Shown: positions 20,570 through 30,809 of the stretch, piece by piece | Layout of the letters: every line of letters starts with the position of its first letter | Position numbering within the stretch: the stretch's first letter is position 1 | Source of the DNA: Colias croceus | Taxonomy: Eukaryota; Arthropoda; Insecta; Lepidoptera; Pieridae | Reading direction: 5' to 3' | DNA length: 64,000 nucleotides | Assembly (NCBI RefSeq): GCF_905220415.1 | Contig: NC_059551.1 | Location: 8,752,001-8,816,000, forward strand | Notes under the pieces: generated by a model | Told to the model about the DNA's origin: nothing | What the model saw: the letters and a program-made list of their open reading frames with translations, nothing else | The model's database searches: none | Program-made: the position numbers and the translations under genes

Positions 20570-23500
20570 CTAAGTAACATACTTTTTTGTTCTATCCTTA
20601 TGTACTATATCTAATTTTCCTTTCTTTTCAATCTTAACATTTACTCCCATATCTTCTACAACTTTATAAGGTCCATCATAAACACAGTCAAGTTTACGAG
20701 AGTTTTCTTTTTTAACTAAAATTAAATCATTTTCATTATAAGATACAGGATTACATTTTAAATCATAATGATCTTTTCTTTTTTCTTTACATTCTATTAA
20801 ATTCTTTCTTGCATCTCGTAATGCAATTTGCAATTTATATCTTAAATCTAAACAATAATCATCAGCATTATAAAGAGGATCTACATTTTTATCTAAATTA
20901 TTTGGTAAACGACATTGTCTACCGAAAACAAGTTCAAAAGGTGTGTATTTAGTTTGCGTGTTAACACAAGTATTATAACTAAAACACCAAAATGGTAGCC
21001 AATGTGACCAAGAATAACTACTATTCGTACAATAAGTTCTTAAAAATACACCTAAATGCTTATGAGCTATTTCGAGAGAACCAATTGATTGATGGTGGTA
21101 CGCTGTCGATGTCAGTTTTTCTATCTTTAATAATCTACACACTTGTTCCATAACCTGGGAAACAAATTCCGTACCCCTATCTGTAGCTATAGATTTGGGA
21201 ACACCGAATCTAAGTATAAAATTACTTACTAAAGCATGAGCTACAGTCACTGCTTCTTTGTTAGGTAGAGGATATGCCTCTATATACTTGGTTAACTCAC
21301 ATTGGAGAGTTAAAATATAACAATTACCTAACTCATCTCTATCTAAGGGACCAACTAGGTCAAGAAAAATTTTCTCGAACGCTGTCGTTGCTGTTGTAGT
21401 AATACTTAACGGCTGTTTAGTATACTTACTTTGCTTCATTTTTTGACACATTGCGCACTTACTTACATATTTACGAATATCTAAATCAAGTCCTGGCCAG
21501 TAATATTTTCTTTTTATGTTATTCGCCATTCTAGTCATTCCAGCGTGTCCACTTGTGGGCAACAAATGATAGTCATTTAGTATGAATTGCTTTACCTTAT
21601 CATCAAAAATTCTTTCAACTCCTTTTAAAATACATATACGGGGCCCGTTCCATTTTTTAAAAGATTTTATCTCACTACATATTCCTTTTATAAATTCTTC
21701 ATTTTTATCATCTTTTACTATGCATAGTTCTTTTACTTTTATCCTTTCGCAAAAATCTTTAAGCTTAGTTGCAAATTCGGCTCGCGAGAATTGCAATCTG
21801 AAGCTTAAATTAACAAATAATACCATTTTATTCTCGACATACACAAAACAATCTTTCTCTTCTATCTTTATGTTTTCTTTCTTAATTTTTTTTATAATAT
21901 CTCCTTCCACTAGCTTCATCTCTATAGAATCACTCGGCTGTCTTAATAATTCCACAACTCGTGGTTGATCAGGCCACGCGTCAGTGTCTTTATTAAGCGC
22001 ACTTTGTTCTTCCACTTTATTCTCTTCCATCCTTCTCTTTTGTGCTCTAGTTGTTACTGCTAAAACCTGTTCAGTCACACTCTTTAATTCATCTGATGTT
22101 ATAACCACTCTTGACAATGCATCTGCGATAACATTGTCTTTGCCTCTTACATACACTATTTTAAAGTCATACTCTTCAAGTATTAACCGATATTTTATTA
22201 GTCTACTAGATGGGTCTCTGACACCAAATAAATAAATTAATGGTTTGTGGTCTGTCATAATTGTGAATTTTCTACCAAAGAGATAGGGCCTAAAATACTT
22301 TACTGCCCAAACTAAAGCGGTTAATTCTTTCTGAATAACGGGATAATTTTTTTCGGCTTTATTTAACGGTCTACTCGCATATGCTACTGGTTTCATATTC
22401 CCATTGCATAATACGGCTCCTACAGCCATATCAGACGCATCGGTTTGTAAAACGAATTCGTTTGAATCAGAAAAATCAGGGTATTGTAATATCGGTGGAG
22501 TCATTAGTGAAGTTTTCAAATAATCAAACGCATTTTGACACGTAGAATCCCAAACAAAAGTTTCATCTTTTCTTAATAAGCGATTTAAAGGTATGACAAT
22601 AGTCGCAAAATTTGGTACAAATTTCCTATAATAATTACAGAAAGCAACAAACCGTCTAACTTCATCTGCATTTTGTGGGACTGGATATTTTTCTAAAATT
22701 TTTGTCTTTTCAGGGTCAGGAGACACTCCTTCTGCTGAGACTAAATGACCTAAATATAATATTTCTTTTTTGAGGAATTGACACTTAGCTGGGTTTAATT
22801 TTAAATTTACCTTTCTTAATCTTTCAAATACATCTATCAAATTTTGATTATGCATTGTCAGCGATCGTCCAAATATAATCAGATCATCTAAATAAATAAA
22901 ACACTTCTCAAAAGCTAAACCTGACATCGCTATCGACATAACTCTACTAAACGCACTACATGAAGTTTTAAGTCCCATCGGTAATCGTTTTAATTGGTAA
23001 TGTCCTGTGTTCGTTGAAAATGCCGTGTACTTCCTGCTCTCAGAATTTAATTTCACCTGATAATAGCCTTGCTGTAAATCTAAATGAGTAAAATATATTG
23101 AACCTGACAAAGAATCCAGTATATCAGTAATGTTAGGCAATGGAAATTTATCATCGACAATATTTTCATTAAGTTTCCTAAAATCAATTACCAAACGCCA
23201 CTTTTTAGTGCCGTCAGATTTTTTTGGAACTAGCAAAATAGGGCTAGACCATTCACTAGTGGATTCTTCGATTATATCATTCTGAAGCATTTTGTTTATT
23301 TGATTTTTTACTTCAGGTTTTAAGGATTGAGGCAGTCTATACGGTTTAGTATAAATAGGATTAATGTTGTTTTTTAATTTTATCGAGTGTTCACAGACAT
23401 TGGTAGTTTCTAATTTGTCTCCTGGTAAGAAGAAAATGTCAGAATATTTGGTACATATTTTTTCAATTGACTCCCTCTCTTCCTTATTCAAATTTTGTAA

Positions 23501-24214
23501 ATTAATTAAAGACAACAAAGTACTGGCTCTTTTATGATTACTTTCACACGAACTAAATTTTAAAATGTTATAGTAATTTAGCGATTCAACATCTAATTCT
23601 AAATTGTCTAATCTAACCTCTTCTTCTCCAGTATTTAAAATCTTAATAGGGATTCTTTTATTTTTAGGTCGAGCAATAACTCCAGCTAAAAACACATCTT
23701 TCTTAATCTCTTTCGCACTCACAAAACAATCACCTTCCATATCCTTGTTTAAATAAACATAATGAATAGTTTCACTTCGAGGAGGTATTACTAAAGAGTT
23801 ACTGTATTCGACTTTGTTGTGAATTGGTAATGTACAAAATTTATCTTCTACTTGCAACGTCAACAAATTTTTCCCTAAATCTATGTTTGCATTATATTTA
23901 GTCATAAAATCAATTCCCAGTATACCATCAACTGCAATAGGTAAGTTTTTAAAAACGTATAAATTATTTTGAAATCTATTTCTTTTAATGTCATGTATCT
24001 CTAAATGTACATAGCCAGGTGATTTAATTTTTCCACCAATCCCATTCACTTCTAACTGATTATAAAAGATTTGACACCCCTTTGGTAACACCTCTTCTCT
24101 AATAACAGATATGGACGCTCCAGTATCCAATAATAAAACATATTTTTGTTCATTTCTATAAAAATTTACGAATTTGGCTGAGCTTTTACATTCAAAAATA
24201 AAATTATTCATCAC
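20570..24214 (-). CDS. Pol polyprotein: protease, reverse transcriptase, RNase H, integrase
   Basis: An uninterrupted frame of 1,214 codons (numbered from the GTG at 24214; the first ATG is the next codon). In order: aspartic protease with D30-T-G-A; reverse transcriptase with RLVIDFRKLN and the catalytic Y441-L-D-D; RNase H with the catalytic D592 (QTDAS) and TDHKPL; integrase zinc finger with H..H and C920-x2-C923; integrase core with D952, D1012 and E1048, the exact D-D-35-E spacing. This order defines Ty3/gypsy elements. Pol is in the +1 frame relative to gag. The preceding pol-frame stop is only six codons upstream, so expression needs +1 slippage at TTTTTTC or reinitiation at the ATG that overlaps the gag stop. 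All catalytic residues I checked are intact. Confidence 0.95.
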   Translation of the reverse strand: MMNNFIFECKSSAKFVNFYRNEQKYVLLLDTGASISVIREEVLPKGCQIFYNQLEVNGIGGKIKSPGYVHLEIHDIKRNRFQNNLYVFKNLPIAVDGILGIDFMTKYNANIDLGKNLLTLQVEDKFCTLPIHNKVEYSNSLVIPPRSETIHYVYLNKDMEGDCFVSAKEIKKDVFLAGVIARPKNKRIPIKILNTGEEEVRLDNLELDVESLNYYNILKFSSCESNHKRASTLLSLINLQNLNKEERESIEKICTKYSDIFFLPGDKLETTNVCEHSIKLKNNINPIYTKPYRLPQSLKPEVKNQINKMLQNDIIEESTSEWSSPILLVPKKSDGTKKWRLVIDFRKLNENIVDDKFPLPNITDILDSLSGSIYFTHLDLQQGYYQVKLNSESRKYTAFSTNTGHYQLKRLPMGLKTSCSAFSRVMSIAMSGLAFEKCFIYLDDLIIFGRSLTMHNQNLIDVFERLRKVNLKLNPAKCQFLKKEILYLGHLVSAEGVSPDPEKTKILEKYPVPQNADEVRRFVAFCNYYRKFVPNFATIVIPLNRLLRKDETFVWDSTCQNAFDYLKTSLMTPPILQYPDFSDSNEFVLQTDASDMAVGAVLCNGNMKPVAYASRPLNKAEKNYPVIQKELTALVWAVKYFRPYLFGRKFTIMTDHKPLIYLFGVRDPSSRLIKYRLILEEYDFKIVYVRGKDNVIADALSRVVITSDELKSVTEQVLAVTTRAQKRRMEENKVEEQSALNKDTDAWPDQPRVVELLRQPSDSIEMKLVEGDIIKKIKKENIKIEEKDCFVYVENKMVLFVNLSFRLQFSRAEFATKLKDFCERIKVKELCIVKDDKNEEFIKGICSEIKSFKKWNGPRICILKGVERIFDDKVKQFILNDYHLLPTSGHAGMTRMANNIKRKYYWPGLDLDIRKYVSKCAMCQKMKQSKYTKQPLSITTTATTAFEKIFLDLVGPLDRDELGNCYILTLQCELTKYIEAYPLPNKEAVTVAHALVSNFILRFGVPKSIATDRGTEFVSQVMEQVCRLLKIEKLTSTAYHHQSIGSLEIAHKHLGVFLRTYCTNSSYSWSHWLPFWCFSYNTCVNTQTKYTPFELVFGRQCRLPNNLDKNVDPLYNADDYCLDLRYKLQIALRDARKNLIECKEKRKDHYDLKCNPVSYNENDLILVKKENSRKLDCVYDGPYKVVEDMGVNVKIEKKGKLDIVHKDRTKKYVT

Positions 24215-25390
24215 GAAAAAACTGGTTCATGCTTTCTTTAGATTTACTTTGTTCCGAATTGCAAGAAGCCTGAGCATTGGCATTTTGGGGGATGGTAAAC
24301 AAATTCCCACGATTATTTACTCCCCGCCTGGCATATCCACGGTGGTTATAATGACCTCTACCGCGTGGAGTATATTGAAAAGGCCTCGAATACCCTTGAT
24401 ATCTGGGCGCGTTGCTTCGATAATTATTATTATAATTATTTTGATATTTACCCCAGTTGCTATTATAAGTGTAATGCCCTTGACCACGGGGTTGGCCTCT
24501 GCCCTGTCCCCGAAAATACGAACGATTACTATAGCACTTACCTCTTGTAGAAGTCATCTTCATTACCTCTGCTGGCCTGGATGTAGACGATCTACACTCG
24601 TCTTTCGCAGCCTGGATTGCATCCTTCAGCGATGAGTAGTTTCGCGCTGTAATGATAGTACTGACCTTCTCGTTTTTCAAGCCATCTGCAAATTTTTTTA
24701 CAACCATTTTTTCATTAATCGGTTTCAACACGTTCATTTTAGTTACGTCACCATCAGCCTGTGCAATATTTAAATCAGTTAAAAGTTTTTCAAGTTGTGT
24801 ACCGTATTCGTCAATAGACTTAAAACCTTGGTTCAAGGATTGTATCTGATCCTGTATAGCAGTAAAAGATTTTGTAGTCAGTAATTTCCTACGAAAATCC
24901 TGTAACATATCCGCAACAGTCATATAATCACTGTTCACCCGTAGCTTAGCATTTTCAGACAATCTACCTTTTAAAATAAATTTAATTAATAAGGACTGAC
25001 CCGCACTATTTAGCATGTCAGCATACATCTCCACAGCATCAATCAATTGTTTCGTTGTATTTTCCTTATCGTCTAAAACTGGCATTAAACCACATGCAGT
25101 TTTTAAATCAAAATCCATTTTGAAAAATTTTTGTTTAGGAGCCTTACACAATTCTAACACTTCAGAAAACAATAATCTAAACTTACTGTAAGTTTCTGTA
25201 ACTATTTCAGTTTCACCTTTACTAAAACTTAAATTAGAAAATATTAATTCACAATCTTTAAACAATTCTTCAGCCTCACGCAACTTCTGAGGCGTAACAG
25301 TACATTTATATATCTACTTTGCCCTTTCTGTATAAGATATCGCCTAATTTCTTTTAATTTATCATAATTTTTAAGTATTAAATCGGCCAT
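24204..25390 (-). CDS. Gag of the LTR retrotransposon (frameshifted near the N-terminus)
   Basis: The long frame (25313 to the TAA at 24204) encodes about 359 residues from its first usable codon and has no in-frame ATG at its start. An ATG at 25390 opens another frame (MADLILKNYDKLKEIRRYL) that runs to a stop at 25246-25244. The break therefore lies between about 25247 and 25313 and looks like a one-step indel. The middle is helical and capsid-like. The C-terminus is rich in Arg, Gly, Asn and Tyr (RGQGRGQPRGQG, YTPRGRGHYNHRG), an RNA-binding style tail, and no CCHC zinc knuckle is present. Gag overlaps pol by 11 nt. Confidence 0.8.
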
Positions 25391-25797
25391 AACAAACTAA
25401 CATCTTACCTTAAAGTTAAAGATACAAACTAAATAGACTCAATACAAACCAAGTAGTATCATATTTCATTCACTTAAAATTAATTCTATCTAATTCGAAG
25501 CACAGTTACATACGCTACGATAACATTCTGCTGACGCTTCATAGCGTATCGCATGTCGACTGGACTTCCACGAACTGCTTATTATTTTTTTTAGCCACGA
25601 TTTATTTAAATATTTTTTTTATAGGTCCAATGTTTTAAAATTTATTTATTATAGATTAATTATATTTTTACTTTTAACTGCACTATTTTTCACACTTAAA
25701 CCTCATAGATCACATTTTCACACCACAACGCAAACCGCACCATATTTTAGATTACACCGGTATATTTAATTTATTTGGGGGAAAGGGGGCACCCACT

Positions 25798-26094
25798 TTA
25801 AACTGCTGCTTCTTCCCGTTCAGGATCACGCCTTCCTGACACCCGTAGACGCATTCTCCTCACCAACTCCGAATTTACTCTCTCTTCAATCCACTTTTGT
25901 AGTCTTTTTTTAATCTTAAGACAAATGAGAGTAAAAATTATTAGAATGATGATCGCCAAAATCCCAGAAAGCAGGATGTTGTTAATTTTGATATGGTTTT
26001 CACTTTCTGAGAGGCCTGCGGCATTGGTACCGCCTGACGAGGTCTGCGCAATTATGATCTCCTTATCTTCAGTTTTGGAGTAGGTCTTCCCCAT
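25798..26094 (-). CDS. Small pre-gag ORF: myristoylation signal plus transmembrane helix
   Basis: 98 codons between the 5' LTR and gag, beginning 192 nt after the LTR. The N-terminus MGKTYSK fits the N-myristoylation rule exactly (Gly2, Ser6, Lys7). A polar stretch follows (DKEIIIAQTSSGG), then one hydrophobic helix of about 23 residues (ILLSGILAIIILIIFTLICL) and a basic, amphipathic tail (KIKKRLQKW, RMRLRVSGRR). It would be a small membrane-anchored protein with a basic cytoplasmic end. I know of small ORFs upstream of gag in 412/mdg1-type elements but no established function. The ORF is intact, which in a young element is only weak evidence for function. Confidence 0.65.
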   Translation of the reverse strand: MGKTYSKTEDKEIIIAQTSSGGTNAAGLSESENHIKINNILLSGILAIIILIIFTLICLKIKKRLQKWIEERVNSELVRRMRLRVSGRRDPEREEAAV

Positions 26095-26268
26095 TTTGAT
26101 TTTTCGTTGCTAATAGATTTTTTATTTGCGAAATACTAGTTCGCGTTTCGGCCGACAAGTATGTTATAATAATCATTTTGATTAAAACTAATGCCACAAG
26201 GCACACTGGTATGCGGCTACTCTGCACTTTTCGCCCGGTGTCCGGCGACGCGCTATCATTTTTCTAGG

Positions 26269-26286
26269 AACTGGCTAGGGTCGCCA
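26269..26286 (-). promoter_or_regulatory. Primer-binding site of the retrotransposon
   Basis: Immediately after the 5' LTR the coding strand reads TGGCGACCCTAGCCAGTT. TGG complements a tRNA CCA end, and TGGCGACC resembles the tRNA-Arg-type site used by 412/mdg1 elements. Which tRNA is used is uncertain. Confidence 0.6.
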
Positions 26287-26434
26287 TGAAGTATGGATAG
26301 AGGCTTGGAGTTCAAATGAAACAACCGTTCGGTTATAAGGTGTATTCAAGACTGACTTACAAATAGGTGCACACAATATAACATAATAAAACATTAAGCT
26401 ACATATACTTCATATAATTCATATAGGTACTTCA
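26287..26434 (-). repeat. 5' LTR (148 bp)
   Basis: Identical to 20326-20473. The promoter and start of transcription of the retrotransposon should lie here. Confidence 0.95.
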
Positions 26435-26436
26435 AG

Positions 26437-27040
26437 TGTATGCAAAACTACAAGTCTTTTAGCACTTAGTATACCGATAGTGGGACACCCTGTATAGTCG
26501 AATTCTTATATACTATAGGAGAGTCTTAAAAATAATCTTAAAGAGCATTGAAATACATGTTTAGGAATCATCGTTGGCGCCATATTGGATTTTAGTTTTG
26601 ACCTCATATTGGTTAATAGCTACCCCAAAAACCATAAAAATGACACCCATGACAAAAAGATGCAAAATTTTCGGCGGCGCCATTTTAAATTTTAGTTTTG
26701 ACCTCATATTGGTTAATAGCTACCCCAAAAACCATTAAAAAGACACCCATGACGAAAACATGTAAAATTTTCGTCGGCACCATCTTGGATTTTAGTTTTG
26801 ACCTCATATTGGTTAATAGCTACCCCGAAAACCATGAAAACGACACCCATGACGAAAAGATGTCAAATTTTCGTCGGCGCCATCTTGGAATTTAGTTTTG
26901 ACCTCATGTTGGTTAATAGTTACCCCAAAAACCATGAAAATGACACCCATGACGAAAAGATGTAAAAAATTCGTCGGCGCCATCTTGGATTTTAGTTTTG
27001 ACCTCATATGGCTAATAGCTTTCCCAAAAAACCACCCACA
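26437..27040 (+). repeat. Right inverted arm with a perfect 100-bp tandem array
   Basis: The CATCTTGGATTTTAGTTTTG unit recurs at 26581, 26681, 26781, 26881 and 26981, exactly every 100 bp, with few changes. The 26437-26580 part matches the left arm at 19.8-20.0 kb in reverse complement. ORFs of 60-90 codons here are repeat artefacts. Confidence 0.9.
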
Positions 27041-28205
27041 TTTGCAAATGTTTTTGCTCCTTAGGAAAAGTTCAGGTTTCCTAGGTAATGTGACGAATCT
27101 AATTTATTTAATTCGGATCGTATCTCGGAATAACATACCTACATACATATTTTCTAAGAATTGTATACAATGCCGGATTTAATACATTGCCGGTAACATA
27201 ATATGTATGATAATTCTTAAAAGAGTATTTTAAACAATTCTTAAAAAGCTTAGATATTGCATACAATGCAGGTACATACTAGAGGTTTTGTAAAACACAC
27301 ACTTTTTTTAAAGTTAGTTACTAACTAACATACTTATCAGAATAATTGTACCTACCATGTACCTACTAATAAAAGTACAAAAGAATTTTTAAAATTCGTA
27401 ATAAATTAAAAATAATATCAAGTATGAAGATGGTGTATAAAATGGAATGCGCTATGTTTACGGGAGCGTGATGTTCCCGCGAACCACATGGCGACGTTAG
27501 ATACCTAAATTTGAGTAACGCAGATTTGTGACAGCGTCCTTAATATTCGATTTGGAGAAACTCTGTAAAACACATATTACTTATATATTAAAATATTTAA
27601 TTAAACTTATTTAATCTAAACACTATCGTTCAGTAAAATAATCTAAAATCTTACGGTGCATTTACTGTTTTACATCAAGCGAACATAGAGCTATAAGCAA
27701 GAGCATTCTTTCGTGGTCTTTTAGTGTAAACGAAAACTCGTATTCAGATTTCAGTCTTGTTCAGTATTAGAAACTTGCATAGAATATTTTCGAACGCACA
27801 AACTAAAGAATGCTCTACGCCTATTTACACTAAAATAATTTGACATATTGTGTTTAGAACGAGCTGCACCATTACACAATTGAATAATGACACAGCGATA
27901 ATTGATAAATAAATAAAATTACAAACCGGAAAACGTTCAAAAGTTTTTTTCGCATTAACTGCAGCATGAACAGTGAACACAATATAATAGTAATATGCAG
28001 ATGAAGTCATTAACTATATAGATACTTACTTAAATTACTAAGTATATGTATATTATGTATAGTATAACAGTAACAATCGGACGAGATGGTTCCATTTTCA
28101 TTTATCTTCGTACATCGCCTGACATTATAATTGCTCTATAATATTTGCATCTTAGTTTATTTCCTTCAATACTATTTAAAATAAGTTCTGAGTTATAAAG
28201 TACTG

Positions 28206-28370
28206 CGGTCCGCCCCGGCTTCGCCCGTGGCAATAAAAGGCAGCCTAAGTTCTTTCATTGTCTGTGCCAAATTTCATCAAAATCGGTTCAGAGGTTTAAG
28301 CGGGAAAGCGTAACAGAGAGACAGACAGACAGAGTTACTTTCGCATTTATAATATGTATATAAAATAATT
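28206..28370 (-). mobile_element. Helitron-like element, GGCGGACC-ending family
   Basis: GGTCCGCCCCGGCTTCGCCC at one end, AAATTTCATCAAAATCGGTT inside, and an (ACAG)n run with AGTTACTTTCGCATTTATAA at the other. Related copies are at 32107-32281 and 44331-44405. Confidence 0.6.
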
Positions 28371-28763
28371 AGTAGAGGCTTGTCATCCCAAAAAAAATCA
28401 TACTTTTATTAGGTACCAGATGAAAAAAATCCCCATCATATACGAGAATAAGAAATTAGTTGGTTATTTTGTTAAGGTATTACAGACTACAGTTTGTAAT
28501 CATGATTCATGTCACTTAGTTTACCGACGAAAGACTATTTTCATAATATCATTTTCCTAATAAGTAAATCAAAAGAATGTTCCTGATTATGATTCAGACA
28601 GGAAAAAGATTCTAATAAATACTTGTACACTTTTTAATTTGTGACATTACTAATGAATTAGTAGTCAAACATTTTGATATCAGTTATCACTACTGAACAA
28701 TTTCAAGTACCAGATATCACAATGGACAAGTGAGCATAGGGAAAAGCATGTAAATCTATCTAT

Positions 28764-29225
28764 ACATATAATAAATCTGTAGAAGGGTCAATTCTGTACA
28801 TTGAAAATATTGAAAAAATAAATACCAGGGGGTGTTACTGGATCGATACCAAACCCAAATATGTGATTAAAAAAATTTTTGTCTGTCTGTCTGTCTGTAT
28901 GTTCAGGCATCACGTGAAAACTAACAGTTCGATTTCAATGAAACTTGGTATAATTATACCTTATTATCCTGGGCGTAAAATAGGATACTTTTTATCCTGG
29001 AAAAATAAGTAGAAAAAAATTAATCTTAATTTTTCAGTTTTTTCCATAGACGTTGTTCTGTAGAACCGCGAACACACGTTGCGTATTATTATAGGCCTAG
29101 CCGTATTTGGGTCCAATAGATAATTATTTATAAGATGTCATTGTCAGAGTTACTCAAAATGGAGAAATAAACCATCCACGCGAAGACCGACATCCACGCG
29201 GACGGAGTCGCGGGCGGAAGCTAGT
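28764..29225 (+). mobile_element. Helitron-like element, 460-bp family
   Basis: CTATACATATAATAAATCTG, GGGGGTGTTACTGGATCGAT, a (GTCT)n run and GGACGGAGTCGCGGGCGGAA ending in CTAG. The same sequence is at 38382-38873 in reverse, with a longer (GACA)n run. Confidence 0.7.
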
Positions 29226-30011
29226 ACTAAATAATATATGAAAACTAAGTACAATAGTTTTCTATAATTAGGTTTAAGAATACTTCTAGCACGTTTTACA
29301 ACTTCTGTTTAATTTTGTTTAGCCTACCTATCTACTTATCAATTTAAATTATGCGTAAAAATTGTTGCTATAACAGCGAATGCTGTAACTGGCACTAATG
29401 ATATTCCATATAGTTACCAAAAGGGTTGCTGTCGTTGAACAAAATTCAATCACACATTTCAGAACGAATTCCGAAACCATGGCAGCATTCAGTGGGATGT
29501 AATTAAATAACAATATTTGTATGCAGATTTACTTGTAGGAAAATCACCATACCTATATGTATTTGAAAAGTAAAGTGTGAAGTCAAAGGTGCTAAAATAC
29601 TATTTATATGTAAAATTCATGATAGTGTGATTAGTGGGCTATGGAATTAAAATACTTTACCTATGATTTACCTACCTAGTATCTTGATTTCAATTAGAAG
29701 TAAAAACTAAAAATAAATACTCATTTTGATTTTCGTTATGCCTGTGCTGTGTCAGGAATTTAGGGTATTTGACGACACAATATAGTAGGTAATAGTAGGT
29801 ACCTTATACCTAAATAATTACAATACAGAATACAGGCGATCATAATAATATTATGTAGGTACCTAGTTACCTAATTTAAATCCACAAACAAACGAGCCAC
29901 GCTGAGCCTCAGCGCTGACAAACTACGCGCTGAGCTATGAGCGCTGACGGTGAGCGTGAGACTAAAATCAGCCTAACTAACTAGGATTTTAAATCCATTC
30001 TATACTTACCT

Positions 30012-30158
30012 TACCTTCAAACTCAAACATTTATTTATTCATATTAGACTTCTTTTAGAAGCACTTTCGAATCGTCATTACAAAAAATATTAACATTTAC
30101 CACCGATTCGAAAAGTATCAATGGAGAAGAACCGGCAAGAAACTCAATAGTTGCTCTT
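30012..30158 (+). repeat. Dispersed repeat, second copy
   Basis: Same order of phrases as 9585-9745: CTCAAACATTTATTTATTCA, GAAGCACTTTCGAATCGTCA, GGAGAAGAACCGGCAAGAAA. Confidence 0.6.
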
Positions 30159-30167
30159 CACTACATA

Positions 30168-30356
30168 GTATAAAACAAAGTCGCTTTCTCTGTCCCTATG
30201 TCTCTATGTATCTATGCTTAAATCTTTAAAACTACGCAACAGATTTTGATGCGGTTTTTTTTAATAGGTAGGTACCTAGAGTGATTCAAGAGGAAGGTTT
30301 TAGTATATAATTTATTGTTTTAGACAAAGCGGGCGAAGCCGCGGGCGGAAAGCTAG
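30168..30356 (+). mobile_element. Helitron-like (Lep1-type) short element
   Basis: Ends GCGAAGCCGCGGGCGGAAAG then CTAG, after TTTAAAACTACGCAACAGAT and GATTCAAGAGGAAGGTTTTA. Confidence 0.6.
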
Positions 30357-30809
30357 TATAAGTATAGAATACACTACTAGATTTAGTGCATTAAACTTCT
30401 AAGTATAGAATACACTACTAGATTTAGTGCTTAAACCAATTGGCTGATTACTCTTATATTAAGTCTTAGCACGATTATGTTTTCAGGAGAAATAAGAAAG
30501 TTTATTTTGTATGGTGAGTCACCAATGGTTGTTACCAAGAAGCTTATATGTTGTTACGCTGAAATTGTAGTAATCATCGAAAAACGCGGGAAATTGTCAT
30601 GAAAAACAAAAACATTTCCGCGTAATATCTACCTAGATGTGTACTAATTAAGCTTGCGTCTGAAGTGTTCTTGGGGAATTTCGTAGTGATGTCCCTCAAT
30701 ATGTATTTAAACGAAGTCGAGGACACCGATGCATCATTCATAATATAGATTTCGTTGAGAAATATCGTGTGGTAAACATAGATTACATTTAACCTAAGAT
30801 AACCTTAAA

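Larger units (their letters stand above)
20322..26438 (-). mobile_element. Ty3/gypsy LTR retrotransposon, 6.1 kb, 412/mdg1-like
   Basis: Complete element 20326-26434 on the minus strand: 5' LTR, primer-binding site, small extra ORF, gag, pol (protease, reverse transcriptase, RNase H, integrase), 3' LTR. The two 148-bp LTRs are identical base for base as read, start TG and end CA, and are bounded by a 4-bp target duplication AGTG (20322-20325 and 26435-26438). Identical LTRs imply a recent insertion. Pol order PR-RT-RH-IN places it in Ty3/gypsy; no envelope gene follows pol. A pre-gag ORF and a PBS starting TGGCGACC recall the 412/mdg1 group, which is an inference. Gag is broken by a frameshift near its start. 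Confidence 0.92.
27041..30809. other. Gene-free interval with Helitron-like and other repeats
   Basis: No ORF above 65 codons has a recognisable domain. It holds Helitron-like elements at 28206-28370, 28764-29225 and 30168-30356, and a second copy of the CTCAAACATT repeat at 30012-30158. Imperfect GCGCTGA/GAGCGTGAG repeats lie near 29900-29960. The last 80 bp is the 5' flank of the five-Kazal gene. Confidence 0.45.

Noticed and set aside
21582..24849. Plus-strand ORFs inside the retrotransposon
   Set aside because: Shadows of the minus-strand gag and pol frames.
26698..27182. ORFs of 65-94 codons
   Set aside because: Direct products of the 100-bp tandem unit, present on both strands.
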